From assembly GCA_003599015.1 (NCBI GenBank), contig QZIK01000115.1, positions 1 through 34,850 on the forward strand: a DNA stretch of 34,850 nt. The letters are read 5' to 3'. Numbering within the stretch: the first letter of the stretch is position 1; each line of letters begins with the position of its first letter. The DNA is from Desulfobacteraceae bacterium (lineage in GTDB: Bacteria > Desulfobacterota > DSM-4660 > Desulfatiglandales > Desulfatiglandaceae). Under the pieces are notes generated by a model. The model saw only the letters and a program-made list of their open reading frames with translations, was not told where the DNA came from and did no database searches. Position numbers and translations under genes: made by a program. This document shows positions 7,920 to 16,636 of the stretch, in pieces.

Positions 7920-8750
7920 TTATAGCACATCGGCAAACTGTGGTTTTAGATTTTTGAAAATGAGGGCCCCGCAGATGAAGAATACTGCGGTTAAAGACCA
8001 GAACCAGAGCCCCTCCCAGGGACGGCTCCAGAAGGGTACAAATCCAATAAAGGAATCCCTGTATCCCTGGACCACATAATACATGGGATTGAGTTCAAAG
8101 ACAGCCCTCAAACCCTCCGGCATTATTGAGATATCCCAGAATATCGGCGTCGCCCAGAAGCCCATTTGCAGCACAACCGTAACGATCTGGCCCACATCCC
8201 TTAAAAAAACGTTGAGGGCCGAAAATGCCCACCCGAGCCCGAGCGCGAGGATCACCAGACAGAACAGATAATAAAGGGACTGAAAAAAATAAAAGCTTAA
8301 GGGAAGGCCCTGAAAGACGATCAGGAAAAGGAGCACCAGGACAAAGACCCCGTGGGTTACAAGACACGCCGCCACCTTTACAACCGGCAGGATCTGGGCA
8401 TGGAAAAGGGTCTTTTTGATCAGGTGGGGGTTCCCTACGATCACTCCTGCAGAGCCGCTCACCATGTCGGCAAAGGCAAACCAGGCCGCCATCCCCGCCG
8501 TAAGCCATACAATGAAAGGCACATTCCCCACCGGTGTTATCTTAAATCCCAGGCTGAAGACAACCCAGAAGACAGTGATCATTACAACGGGATTTACGAA
8601 GGTCCAGATAAACCCCAAAACCGAGCCCACATACTGCCTGGCAAGCTCCCTCGCAGCCATGGAGGCAATGAGTCCCCGCTGGAGATATATGAGCCTCAGA
8701 AAATAGAAAAAGCTCTTAAGCAATCCGGTTTTGGCCGCGTCCACTGCCAC
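7920..8750 (-). CDS. wzm: Wzm, permease of O-antigen/polysaccharide ABC exporter
   Basis: The 276-residue integral membrane protein belongs to the ABC-2 (Wzm/KpsM/TagG) family. It has a cytoplasmic N-terminal amphipathic stretch with LIASMAARELARQYVGSVLG, the gate-helix region conserved in Wzm, then about six membrane segments and the typical FLRDVGQIV and NPMYYVVQGYRD motifs near the C terminus. It forms the channel through which Wzt drives lipid-linked polysaccharide. The start is GTG 8750, 3 bp after the stop of the GT-C-like gene, so the two are cotranscribed. Between wzm and wzt lie two toxin-antitoxin modules, which is unusual for this pair. Confidence 0.95.
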   Translation of the reverse strand: MAVDAAKTGLLKSFFYFLRLIYLQRGLIASMAARELARQYVGSVLGFIWTFVNPVVMITVFWVVFSLGFKITPVGNVPFIVWLTAGMAAWFAFADMVSGSAGVIVGNPHLIKKTLFHAQILPVVKVAACLVTHGVFVLVLLFLIVFQGLPLSFYFFQSLYYLFCLVILALGLGWAFSALNVFLRDVGQIVTVVLQMGFWATPIFWDISIMPEGLRAVFELNPMYYVVQGYRDSFIGFVPFWSRPWEGLWFWSLTAVFFICGALIFKNLKPQFADVL

Positions 8751-8753
8751 TTG

Positions 8754-10361
8754 TCATCCTATCCTTTTGTAAAGCTGGTATCCTCCGGGCAGCGTTTCCC
8801 CCGGAACCGGAGCAAAGGCGTCCATTATGTAACGCCGGACAAGGGGATGGGTGTTGCGGAACCTTAGATCCTCCCGTCCGTCAATGGTGCCGTTACCCAG
8901 GATAACCCATCGGACTCTTTTTTCATCCATTTCCCTCATAATAGCCTTCTGACCCTCCTCTGTCTCAGGAAAAAAGAAATAGGTCTGCCATACCGGGGAT
9001 CTCCTGCCTAGAACAGCATAGGCTCCCGGCAGATGCGGGGCGGTCATGACCTCTCCGCCGCTGGAAAAGTAATTTCTCTCCATGGAAAAGAGCCTCTCAA
9101 TGGTCTTCCCGGTGGTCTCCGGAACCATGAGGCGATCCCCCTGGACATGGACCTCCACATAGGGGCCCAATGTTCCGCTCCATTTTTCATAGGCCGGGGC
9201 CACAGTCGCCGCTGAGCCAAGGGAAAGCAATGAGACAGCCGCAACAAGAATCCACGCGGTGATTCTTGGCAAACTCCTTTGGGTCGCGGCAAACAGGCAC
9301 AAGACCCCGATCAGAAATGGATGTATCGCCTGGGCCAGATGACTTAGATCCGCCCTGGCATAGGCGTGGTGCAGATAAGGGATTCCTATAAAGGCGCAGG
9401 ATATTATCGGGGCCATCCTCTCCATATCCATGTTTTTTGAAAAGAATGCCTTTAAAAGAACGGCCCCATAGAAGACAGGAATCCCTGCAAATAGAAGCCC
9501 CTGGGAAAAAATCCTTATGCCGGCTTCCCGGTTAATATTTGCCAGGTCCGCGTTCCAGGGCCAGGGAACAGGAAGGGAGAGGTTTACATTGCCCGTGGAA
9601 ATATGGAAAAAAAGGCTTTCTGCAAAGGCAGATCCAAACCCGGTGAAAACTATTGCCATGATGGCAATCGGGACAAAACCAAGGGCAATCCCGGATAAAA
9701 ATGAAACGATACGGCCGGTCGAAAAACTGAGCCCGTTTCGAATCCCAAGGAAGATCACGATACCGCCTATTCCCGCAAGGCAGTAAAGTCCGTGGTTTCT
9801 TCCAAAGAAAAAAGCCGTCCCTATGAAACATCCTGCCAGAAAGTGCCTGAACCCCGAGGGCAGTCGCAGGAGAAAGGCGCCTGCAAAAACCGCGGCCATG
9901 ACGATTGAAGGCTCAAACAGCTTGTGCCTGGGGTGCATCCACAGCAGGAAAAGAAGCGCCGATATCAGAAGAAGTGTAAAGGAATCCTTAAGCCTGGCCA
10001 CGCACAGGAGTCCGAAGAAAAGCCCTATGGCCTGAAACACGGCAACGCCTGCCCTGAGGCCCAGGATACCCTCGCCGAATACAAGGCCGGTAAAGGCGCA
10101 CCAGATATATCTCCCCGGTTCATAGGATTGAAAATCCCTGAGGGGGGCATCCCCCTCAATGAATCTCTGCACTCCGTACCAAAGAAACCCCTCATCATCC
10201 AGGCCAAGACCTATCCTGCCCTGCAGCGAAAGGGACAGGAGCACAAGGCTCAAGGAAAGTACGGCAGGGATTATGAGATCTCGAATCCTTATATGACCTC
10301 CCTGACATTCAAGGGTTTTTCTTGGGCGGCTGGTAAAGATGATACCATACCCCGTCAACAC
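8754..10361 (-). CDS. Multi-pass membrane protein, GT-C/GT39-like (putative lipid-linked sugar transferase)
   Basis: The protein has about ten hydrophobic segments. Right after the first there is an acidic extracytoplasmic loop, GLGLDDEGFLWYGVQRF then PLRDFQSYEPGRY, the arrangement of GT-C enzymes that use polyprenyl-phosphate sugars. The C-terminal 150 residues are soluble (periplasmic). I do not recognise the exact family. The start is uncertain: the listed GTG (10361) lies 53 bp inside the upstream lipoprotein gene, whereas a strong GGGAGGT site at about 10288-10294 is followed in frame only by ATA or ATT codons, just before the first membrane segment. It is followed 3 bp later by wzm. Confidence 0.72.
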   Translation of the reverse strand: MLTGYGIIFTSRPRKTLECQGGHIRIRDLIIPAVLSLSLVLLSLSLQGRIGLGLDDEGFLWYGVQRFIEGDAPLRDFQSYEPGRYIWCAFTGLVFGEGILGLRAGVAVFQAIGLFFGLLCVARLKDSFTLLLISALLFLLWMHPRHKLFEPSIVMAAVFAGAFLLRLPSGFRHFLAGCFIGTAFFFGRNHGLYCLAGIGGIVIFLGIRNGLSFSTGRIVSFLSGIALGFVPIAIMAIVFTGFGSAFAESLFFHISTGNVNLSLPVPWPWNADLANINREAGIRIFSQGLLFAGIPVFYGAVLLKAFFSKNMDMERMAPIISCAFIGIPYLHHAYARADLSHLAQAIHPFLIGVLCLFAATQRSLPRITAWILVAAVSLLSLGSAATVAPAYEKWSGTLGPYVEVHVQGDRLMVPETTGKTIERLFSMERNYFSSGGEVMTAPHLPGAYAVLGRRSPVWQTYFFFPETEEGQKAIMREMDEKRVRWVILGNGTIDGREDLRFRNTHPLVRRYIMDAFAPVPGETLPGGYQLYKRIG

Positions 10362-10746
10362 GTTTCCAGTAGTCAGGCACTACTCTGGTTATACCTCCCT
10401 TGGGAGTGTACATGCCGAACATGGCATAGGTCATTTCAACCTGGACCGTAGCTTTATCGCCATCTATGGAAATGGATTTAGGGGAGGCGGAGATCCAGAT
10501 AATACCGCCGCTCAGCCCCATCACATAATTGGTAATGGTTATGCCTTCGCGCACCTCAGGGGTCTCCATGAGGTAGCACTCGGCAAATGCCTTTTTTACC
10601 CTGTGCTGCCAGTAGATGCCTGCCCTCCCGCGCAAGGCTGTTTCATCGTCCCTTACTAATGCGTTGCCTGTGCAGGCACTTAAAGCTGCAATGAAAATCA
10701 GAAAGCAGATCCTCACCACGATTACATGCGGGTTGAGGTATTTCAT
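10309..10746 (-). CDS. Small lipoprotein of unknown function
   Basis: The 145-residue precursor has a signal sequence ending in a lipobox, FIAALSAC (Cys25), so the mature protein would be lipid-anchored. The mature part has an N-terminal helix (RAGIYWQHRVKKAFAECY) and alternating strands ending with WKRVDGVWYHL. This ending resembles NTF2-like folds, but that is a guess. A GGAGG Shine-Dalgarno lies 5 nt before the ATG. The terminator of the upstream gene ends only a few bases before this ribosome site, so expression depends on readthrough or an undetected promoter. The downstream GT-C-like gene follows closely. Confidence 0.75.
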   Translation of the reverse strand: MKYLNPHVIVVRICFLIFIAALSACTGNALVRDDETALRGRAGIYWQHRVKKAFAECYLMETPEVREGITITNYVMGLSGGIIWISASPKSISIDGDKATVQVEMTYAMFGMYTPKGGITRVVPDYWKRVDGVWYHLYQPPKKNP

Positions 10747-10757
10747 ACAACCTCCAT

Positions 10758-10789
10758 AAAAAAGGAGGCGGACGTTTCCGCCCGCCTCC
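10758..10789 (-). terminator. Rho-independent terminator after the 696-residue secreted protein gene
   Basis: On the minus strand GGAGGCGG pairs with CCGCCTCC (10782-10789 and 10764-10771) around a 10-base loop, followed by six T (10758-10763). The stem is 8 bp and nearly all G/C. It lies 42 bp after the stop of the gene ending at 10831. The T-tract is followed directly by the Shine-Dalgarno of the next gene. Confidence 0.88.
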
Positions 10790-10830
10790 TGACTGCGCCA
10801 GTCCTAAAATGGTCTGGTTCTTACGCTACC

Positions 10831-12921
10831 TCATTGAGCAGCAAGCCTGTAATGCCATGGAGCCATTGCAGATCTGTAGAGATCAATGCTGGTAACACCT
10901 TGATTGGCGTAGTTGACATCAAAGATCACCACACCAATAGAGGCCAGGAAGTAGCTCTGCTGATAGTCGGTTGTATCAAGTGCGCCGTAATGGCTCACCG
11001 GCTGATAAATCGGTGTGCCGCTTGCCCTCTGGCCGTTGGTCAGTGCAACTCCCTGAAGCGCGAAGTGACCGGCCTCATACTGATAGCCAGGGGGGTTGGT
11101 CAGGAAGCCATTGGCGTCCGTGATGTATCCTGTCGTGGTAGGAGTAGGAGCCATCACACGGATGATGTTGACTTCGTGATGGATATACCTGCCACTCGGA
11201 GGAGGAGCCGGATGCCACGGAGATCCCGGAGGCGGCTGGAAGTCAGGCGTAGTGGTGGGCTTGTTTTCTTCCATATCCCACACATATGCGTATGCCTGAA
11301 CCTTGCCGTTGGCGTACTTATACTGGAACCATTCTGCGATGGTCATACTGCTGTTACATCCGCCACCAGCCTCAACGCTTCTGTAAGCGAATGCCCCGCC
11401 GATCTTGCTGGCGCCCCTGTTTCCGCGATAATCATACAGGGCTCTCCAGTATTGAGCCTGGGTGTTGATGGCATTCGGAGGTCCACCGGTGTAAGGAGCA
11501 GCAGCTACCGTCCAGTATGGCCAATCCGCGAAGAAATAATGATAATGTTTCGCAAAGAAGCCTATTACGACATCGGTTGTGTAAATGCTGTTAAACGCGT
11601 TGTTGAAATAATGATACCAGATCTCGTTATTGGCCAGAACTTCTTCCAGTTCATCCAGGCTCCACATGTTATTGAAAGGCTGAATCGTCCAGTTGCCGCA
11701 GCCGCCTGTCAACTGCAGCTCGCCGTTCCAGTCATCACCGTCCCTGAGGCCGGGGCCGACCGTGGTCGCCCAGTTCTCGTTTACGTAGTAAGGAATACGG
11801 CCGTTGTCAAGTGTTGCATCCCAGGACCAGAAAAGGGTCTCGATCGGGAATACAATGTATCCGCCGGCAACCATATCCCTGTGCCAGGGAGCTACGCCCT
11901 GTGCCGCTGGAAGGGGCAAATGCCCATTTGTGTAAAAGGTATTGGTAGTCCTGAAATTGGAGATTGCAACCATGTTGGACAGCGAAAAACGCCCTGTGGT
12001 GGTATCGCCCATGGAGAAGGCGCCTGCCAGCACGTTGCCGCAGTCAAGGCCAGCCCTTGGGGTATTGTCGTTGCCGTCTTCAACTTGGTTGATGACGACA
12101 ACCCTTGGGTTAAGCTGGAGCCCGTCGCCCCTGGCGATGGGGGAAAGACTCGTGTACTCATAGTATAGTGCGTTCATCACGTCAAAGACGTTGATGGCTG
12201 GATTGCCGGCCGTGTTGGTCTCAGGATAAACATTGGCGACCACATTGTGCAGGTTGCTTGTGTCAGCACCTGCCATCGGATTTGTAAGGGACCACAGACC
12301 TATCCCCTCAAATTCTCCCGCCTGGAGCTCACCCTGCTCATACTCGGTCAGGTTGTTAAGATCGGCGATGAAACCGCAGTCGTCCAGCAGATCGGGCTGG
12401 AACCTTGTCATCCAGTACCACCCTGCAGGGGGATCAATGACCGTTGCGAGGGTATTGGCATCCTCATAGGTAAGGCCTGACCAGTAGCATGTTTCATAGT
12501 CCATGCTCCAAAACAGAACATCCCCGGCCTTATAGGCATGATTGGAGCCGGCGGGGTAAATACCCTGGTTGTTGCCTTCCCTGGTCTGACCATCAGCGGT
12601 AGCAAGCTGAATTACGCCCCAGAAAACGTCAAAGGGCGAAAGCAGTATCACGTGGTCATAGACCTCTATTGACTTTTTCCAGGAACGGAAACGCAGATGA
12701 AAAGCAGTCCACTTGTCGCTGGTGTTCTCGATCACCAGGAAGTTCTGCCAGGCTGCGGTCCTTCCGTCAACCGGCCTCACATCGTATGGGGCAAAAAGAA
12801 GCAGGTCGCCGATTGTGCCCGGATCAATCTCCATCTGATTGACCGGCTGAGCCAGCGTCTGCCCGTAGCCGAGCCCTATGCAAAGGCTCAGGGCTACAAG
12901 TATAATAGCCAATTTTTTCAT
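10831..12921 (-). CDS. Large secreted protein of unknown family, probably highly expressed
   Basis: The 696-residue product begins MKKLAIILVALSLCIGLGYG, a clear signal peptide, with predicted cleavage near residue 24 (AQP). The mature protein is rich in W, Y, N and G with few lysines and few cysteines, as in beta-rich extracellular or surface proteins. I see no known domain, repeat array, LPxTG or outer-membrane barrel C-terminal motif. The start is well supported by AAGGAGG about 6 nt before ATG. A promoter-like site and a roughly 170-nt leader precede it and a strong terminator follows, so it is a single-gene unit. These signals suggest high expression. Its neighbours are other exported proteins. 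Function is unknown; structural surface layer, matrix protein or substrate of the secretin system are all possible. Confidence 0.85.
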   Translation of the reverse strand: MKKLAIILVALSLCIGLGYGQTLAQPVNQMEIDPGTIGDLLLFAPYDVRPVDGRTAAWQNFLVIENTSDKWTAFHLRFRSWKKSIEVYDHVILLSPFDVFWGVIQLATADGQTREGNNQGIYPAGSNHAYKAGDVLFWSMDYETCYWSGLTYEDANTLATVIDPPAGWYWMTRFQPDLLDDCGFIADLNNLTEYEQGELQAGEFEGIGLWSLTNPMAGADTSNLHNVVANVYPETNTAGNPAINVFDVMNALYYEYTSLSPIARGDGLQLNPRVVVINQVEDGNDNTPRAGLDCGNVLAGAFSMGDTTTGRFSLSNMVAISNFRTTNTFYTNGHLPLPAAQGVAPWHRDMVAGGYIVFPIETLFWSWDATLDNGRIPYYVNENWATTVGPGLRDGDDWNGELQLTGGCGNWTIQPFNNMWSLDELEEVLANNEIWYHYFNNAFNSIYTTDVVIGFFAKHYHYFFADWPYWTVAAAPYTGGPPNAINTQAQYWRALYDYRGNRGASKIGGAFAYRSVEAGGGCNSSMTIAEWFQYKYANGKVQAYAYVWDMEENKPTTTPDFQPPPGSPWHPAPPPSGRYIHHEVNIIRVMAPTPTTTGYITDANGFLTNPPGYQYEAGHFALQGVALTNGQRASGTPIYQPVSHYGALDTTDYQQSYFLASIGVVIFDVNYANQGVTSIDLYRSAMAPWHYRLAAQ

Positions 12922-13086
12922 TTCTTTCCTCCTTAAAAAATTGCGTTTAGCTAACCAACTTCAAAATTCAACCGCAAAAGCCTTACCAGTTCCTATTCCC
13001 TCGCATCCCCCCTTTCTCATCTTTATAAGTTCCCGCCAGAACAACATAACCTCTAAACACTGCCATTACTGCCAATAAAGACTTCC

Positions 13087-13122
13087 CTTATGCTACATAA
13101 GCGATCCTGCCTTCAAAGTCAA
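13087..13122 (-). promoter_or_regulatory. Putative promoter with overlapping operator for the 696-residue secreted protein
   Basis: The minus strand shows TTGACT (-35, 13117-13122), a 17-bp spacer and TATGTA (-10, 13094-13099). A perfect dyad CTTATG-CTA-CATAAG (13087-13101) covers the -10 box, a position where a bound repressor would block polymerase. The predicted transcript would have a leader of roughly 165 nt. The rest of the gap between 12922 and 13153 shows no gene. Confidence 0.5.
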
Positions 13123-13153
13123 GCCAATTTTCTGGCGGCAGGCTAAAGCCGGA

Positions 13154-15478
13154 TCAATAGGACACCCCGAATAACGAGCCCTCCACCCCTTCGTAGGAGG
13201 TTGCAAAATCAACGGCAATAACATATACGTCACTCGCTTTGCCTTCTATCGAGACCGTGCCTGATCTCAGCCCTATTCCGATTTCCTGGAACGACGGGTT
13301 GAGAATAAGTCTTTCGCCGGTCCATTCGGGATTGATTTCTAGCAAAAATTGTTCCATGAACAGGGCTATAACAGCAGCGTCCGGAAACGGCTCTTCAATG
13401 AGATCAATCGCTCCCAGGAACTCCCCGCATACCATGGGTATGTAACCCTGCTCCAGTATCCTGTCTCTAAATCCCTTGCCGGACGGGCCCGGTCGAAATG
13501 GTCCGCCCGGAGGGCCAATGACATCGCTCCCTGTGCTTATGGACCCCAGAGGGAGTGTCAGGTGGGAGTAGTACCCTCTTTCTATCATATCGTCCGTATG
13601 GAGCCTTGCGGCAGACCAGAGCTTTTCATTTAAATAAACCGGATCTAGGCCGAACAGAGCCTTATCACCCCAACCACGCACTACGGCAAGGATGGAATCA
13701 GGGTCCATTCCAATAGCAGCAGCCATAGCAAGCGGATCAGCCCTGGCTTCGTTAACCAGCTCAAGAAATAACATCTCGGCTGCCTCTCTGGGCGATTCCC
13801 CTGACATGCGGGCCGCACCATCCACTGTTACAACGGCAAAGGGCCCGGAAATGCTGTCAAGGTAAAAAATAGCCCCTCCTACCCCGATGCCGGTCTCTGT
13901 AAAATCCGGACCGAATATAACACGAGGGCCGTCTCCGGCCGGATCAAGCTCATTGTTCAACATTCCTCTGAAAAGTTGCCAGGCCAGTTCGTCAGGCCCC
14001 TGTGCCCCATAAGAAACAGTGCTCAAAACCTCTCCGGCAGAAGAAGCCTCATAACCCGCCGACAAGATCCGCTGATTGTGGTCACCGCCCTCCGGAGACA
14101 CTCCCGAAAAATAGTTCCGTCCAGCCATATCGATTGTGTGGCTCCTGGCCGCCGAACGAAGCCGCTCGTTATGCCACAAATCGGGAAGCCCTTCTGCAAG
14201 AACATCTTCCAGCCAGGGCAAATCTCTCCTTGCTTGGTCCAGATCAAATCCTGCTTCTTCTATCATTTCGCCTGGATTTGCCCTTGCTTTATTAATCAGC
14301 AGAAGCAGCTTGCCTTCCACCTGCGGGCCGGCATCCGATCCGGCAATGATAACAACCGTGTAAGAGAGGGAGGTTGCTTCACCTTCTCTGAAAGCTACAT
14401 CCCCAACCCCGAGCCTGACGGAAGCTTCCTTCAGACCGGCCTCAAGTATGAGGCGACCGTCCGTTCTGGCAGGATCGAGCTCGGCTTTAAAAAAATCTTC
14501 GAAAAGACTTCTTATTGCCTCAGCCGAAGACACAGAACCGGCAAGAGGCCTTATCCCTATCGAGCCCGCAGCGGCAAGGGGAAGGTAGCCATGGGACATC
14601 ACGCGATCTTCAGTGGAGGGGTCATTACCCGCATCAGGGAAGACGAATCCCTTTTCCATGACGTCTGCCAGCCATCCCTCAGACGCAACCCCCAAAAGCC
14701 TGTTGTACTGGAGGAGAGGAAGCCCGGCCTTGAGGACTTCCGCCATTTCAGGAAAGTCAGCAACGACGGCATCAGGATCCAAACCCATGGACTGCGCCAT
14801 TGCCAGAGGATCTCTCCTTGCCTCGTTGACGAGAGCCATGAACTGCTCCTCAAGCAAAGCAACTGCACTTTTCCCGAAGTTACAGGTAACCAGATAGGCG
14901 TTTAGGCGCGATCCTCCAAGGATAACGACTCCGGAACCCATACCTATGCCTGCATCCTCAAAGTCGTGGGAGAGAATGTTTCTCTTTTCCTTTCTGTCGG
15001 GCCTCAACTCATCCTTGAAGATGTTTTTGAAAAGAGCTTCAACGGCAGCAGCCGGCTGCAGATAATTGCTGAATCCCAGCATTCCCAGAGATTCGCCGCT
15101 AACAGAGGCTAAATAGCCGGCATCCAGGATTCTTTGCTCCCATGTCCTTCCATCCCTGGATACATGGGAGTAGTATCCGTTGGCCGCCATATCCCCGGTA
15201 TGGGAAGATGCGGCCGACTTGAGTCTTTCGCTATAGACAAGAGGGGGGAGGCCGTTTAAAAGAATATCTTTGAGATCAGGCAGTTCGCTCAGAATCTTAT
15301 CGGTATCCAGCCCCATGGATTTTGCTGTTTCAAGAGGCTGTTGTCTGGCCTGATTGATAAGAGTAAAAAGGGTCTGCTCATGGACGGACCAGTCTGTCTG
15401 GGCATTACATTGATATGGGTCCGCCCAACCCAGAAGGAAAATAAAGACCAACGGCAAAATATGACAAATACGTCGCAT
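13154..15478 (-). CDS. Secreted protein with four tandem CAP (SCP/PR-1) domains
   Basis: I start at ATG 15478 because the sequence MRRICHILPLVFIFLLGWA then forms a signal peptide; a longer frame from TTG 15523 gives no sensible N terminus. The 774-residue protein contains four CAP domains at about 33-205, 208-380, 387-552 and 567-760. Each opens with a helix like LFxLVNEARxxPLAMA. The CAP cavity residues vary between copies. Copies 1 and 4 keep both His and the Glu (H93, H105, E129; H627, H639, E686). Copy 3 keeps H447 and E483 but has Gly for the second His. Copy 2 has Trp at the first His (W269) and lacks the Glu (AGSI). CAP proteins bind lipids, sterols or act in the extracellular matrix; the bacterial role is mostly unknown. 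No anchor is visible at the C terminus. Confidence 0.88.
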   Translation of the reverse strand: MRRICHILPLVFIFLLGWADPYQCNAQTDWSVHEQTLFTLINQARQQPLETAKSMGLDTDKILSELPDLKDILLNGLPPLVYSERLKSAASSHTGDMAANGYYSHVSRDGRTWEQRILDAGYLASVSGESLGMLGFSNYLQPAAAVEALFKNIFKDELRPDRKEKRNILSHDFEDAGIGMGSGVVILGGSRLNAYLVTCNFGKSAVALLEEQFMALVNEARRDPLAMAQSMGLDPDAVVADFPEMAEVLKAGLPLLQYNRLLGVASEGWLADVMEKGFVFPDAGNDPSTEDRVMSHGYLPLAAAGSIGIRPLAGSVSSAEAIRSLFEDFFKAELDPARTDGRLILEAGLKEASVRLGVGDVAFREGEATSLSYTVVIIAGSDAGPQVEGKLLLLINKARANPGEMIEEAGFDLDQARRDLPWLEDVLAEGLPDLWHNERLRSAARSHTIDMAGRNYFSGVSPEGGDHNQRILSAGYEASSAGEVLSTVSYGAQGPDELAWQLFRGMLNNELDPAGDGPRVIFGPDFTETGIGVGGAIFYLDSISGPFAVVTVDGAARMSGESPREAAEMLFLELVNEARADPLAMAAAIGMDPDSILAVVRGWGDKALFGLDPVYLNEKLWSAARLHTDDMIERGYYSHLTLPLGSISTGSDVIGPPGGPFRPGPSGKGFRDRILEQGYIPMVCGEFLGAIDLIEEPFPDAAVIALFMEQFLLEINPEWTGERLILNPSFQEIGIGLRSGTVSIEGKASDVYVIAVDFATSYEGVEGSLFGVSY

Positions 15479-15623
15479 GGATTCACGTTGTTTGCAAATT
15501 TCGGACCTTTTATCAGCCCACAATGTGCTTTAAAAAAGGCAGCCGGTAATCCATTAAAGGGCTCTTACGGGCAGACCCTGTTTCATTTTGACCACAGTTG
15601 GCTAAATCTAGCCACTCTCCCAT

Positions 15624-16511
15624 TTATTTACCCTTGCCGGTGCCGGTGGAAGGAGTAGCTGGGGCTTCACCCTGTCCGAAAATCTTTACTCCCAACTTTT
15701 CCCTGAGGTTCTTCCTTGCCTCCTCCACAACCCCTTTCTGTCTTTCCCTGGCAAGCAAAGGAAGAATCTGATCTTTCGCCTTTTCAAAGGTCAGGAGTGT
15801 CTCAGGTCTGTATCCTTCAACCTTTATTATGTGGAAAAGTCCGCTTGCTTCAATAACCTTGCTCAGTGTATTGGGCCTATCTTTCATACTTAAAGCCACA
15901 GCCTCAATTTCAGGAAGCAGCATTCCCTTCCCGACCCATCCCAGGTCTCCGTCTTTATTAGGCGTCTGATGAACCGAAACCGCCTTGGCCAGCTCTCCGA
16001 AATCATCACCTTTTTTAAGCTTGGCAAGGGTCTCCTTTGCCTCCTTTTCAGTTTTCAGGGCAATATGTCTTACCTTTACAGTCTCAGGTATTTTGAACTT
16101 ATCCTTGTTGTCTTCATAATATTTTTTTACCTCCGCCTCTGTTGGGAGTGCCTTTTCCAGGATGTATGCCTGATATTCAGTAGCCAGTATCCCCTCTATT
16201 GCATCTTTGATCTTGAATTGAACAAGAGGGTTCTCGTCCAGCTTGGCTTCCCTTGCCGCATGGGCAAAGACTTTTGCATCCACTATGTCTTCCAGCACCT
16301 TCGGTCCCAGAGCAGTCCTGTCGTATCGGCTCTGGACAATTCTAGGAAGTGTTTGAATCTTCTGCTCAAGATATTTCTCATCTATCTTTTCTCCGCCCAC
16401 CACCGCCAATAAGCGGGCTGTTTCCCCTGCGCCCCATGCAAGGGTAACGCCCGCAAAGATAAGGGCAGCAGCAGTTGCGTAACGCTTAATTTTTACATAT
16501 TTTTTTCCCAT
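15624..16511 (-). CDS. Periplasmic parvulin-type peptidyl-prolyl isomerase (SurA/PrsA-like)
   Basis: The start is ATG 16511, with GGAGG 7 nt upstream. The 295-residue precursor starts MGKKYVKIKRYATAAALIF and has a signal peptide ending near AWGAGE. Residues about 25-130 form the N-terminal SurA_N-like helical chaperone region (VVGGEKIDEKYLEQKI). A PpiC rotamase domain follows at about 135-230 (VRHIALKTEKEA, then DGDLGWVGKGMLLPE). The C-terminal 40 residues are helical, with a Thr/Gly/Pro tail. It would fold secreted or outer-membrane proteins in the periplasm. It sits beside genes for three other exported proteins, so dedicated clients are possible. It is transcribed divergently from the small secreted protein gene at 16699. 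Confidence 0.92.
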   Translation of the reverse strand: MGKKYVKIKRYATAAALIFAGVTLAWGAGETARLLAVVGGEKIDEKYLEQKIQTLPRIVQSRYDRTALGPKVLEDIVDAKVFAHAAREAKLDENPLVQFKIKDAIEGILATEYQAYILEKALPTEAEVKKYYEDNKDKFKIPETVKVRHIALKTEKEAKETLAKLKKGDDFGELAKAVSVHQTPNKDGDLGWVGKGMLLPEIEAVALSMKDRPNTLSKVIEASGLFHIIKVEGYRPETLLTFEKAKDQILPLLARERQKGVVEEARKNLREKLGVKIFGQGEAPATPSTGTGKGK

Positions 16512-16567
16512 TTTTTTCCTCCATTGGTTCAGATTTATTGGTCTTATGAACTTCAAAATACAACTTG

Positions 16568-16596
16568 AGTCTATCCGGTCAGACTTGCTTTGGCAA
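16568..16596 (-). promoter_or_regulatory. Putative sigma-70 promoter of the PPIase gene
   Basis: The minus strand has TTGCCA (-35, 16591-16596) and TAGACT (-10, 16568-16573), 17 bp apart, about 55 bp before the PPIase start. The -35 box lies within the perfect palindrome at 16588-16610, so a protein bound there could control this promoter. Confidence 0.4.
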
Positions 16597-16610
16597 GTTT
16601 CTTGCCAAAG
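16588..16610. promoter_or_regulatory. Perfect 10-bp inverted repeat matching the sigma-54 -24/-12 pattern in both directions
   Basis: CTTTGGCAAG-TTT-CTTGCCAAAG lies in the divergent gap between the PPIase gene and the small secreted protein gene. Read either way it gives TTGGCAAG, four bases, TTGCC, with GG and GC separated by 10 bp, as in sigma-54 promoters (TGGCAC-N5-TTGC). No T-run follows on either strand, so it is not a terminator. It may be an operator, a bidirectional sigma-54 promoter, or a hairpin in the leaders. Confidence 0.5.
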
Positions 16611-16636
16611 GAAAAAAAGACCCCGGCGAAAATGGC

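Noticed and set aside
10726-12168. A 480-codon plus-strand frame opposite the 696-residue secreted protein
   Set aside because: The minus-strand gene has a signal peptide, ribosome site and terminator; the plus frame has none and starts in the lipoprotein gene.
13976-14905. A 309-codon plus-strand frame opposite the CAP protein
   Set aside because: The minus frame shows four matching CAP repeats; the plus frame is an antisense shadow.
16588-16610. The same inverted repeat as a rho-independent terminator
   Set aside because: No T-run follows the stem on either strand, and no gene ends into it.
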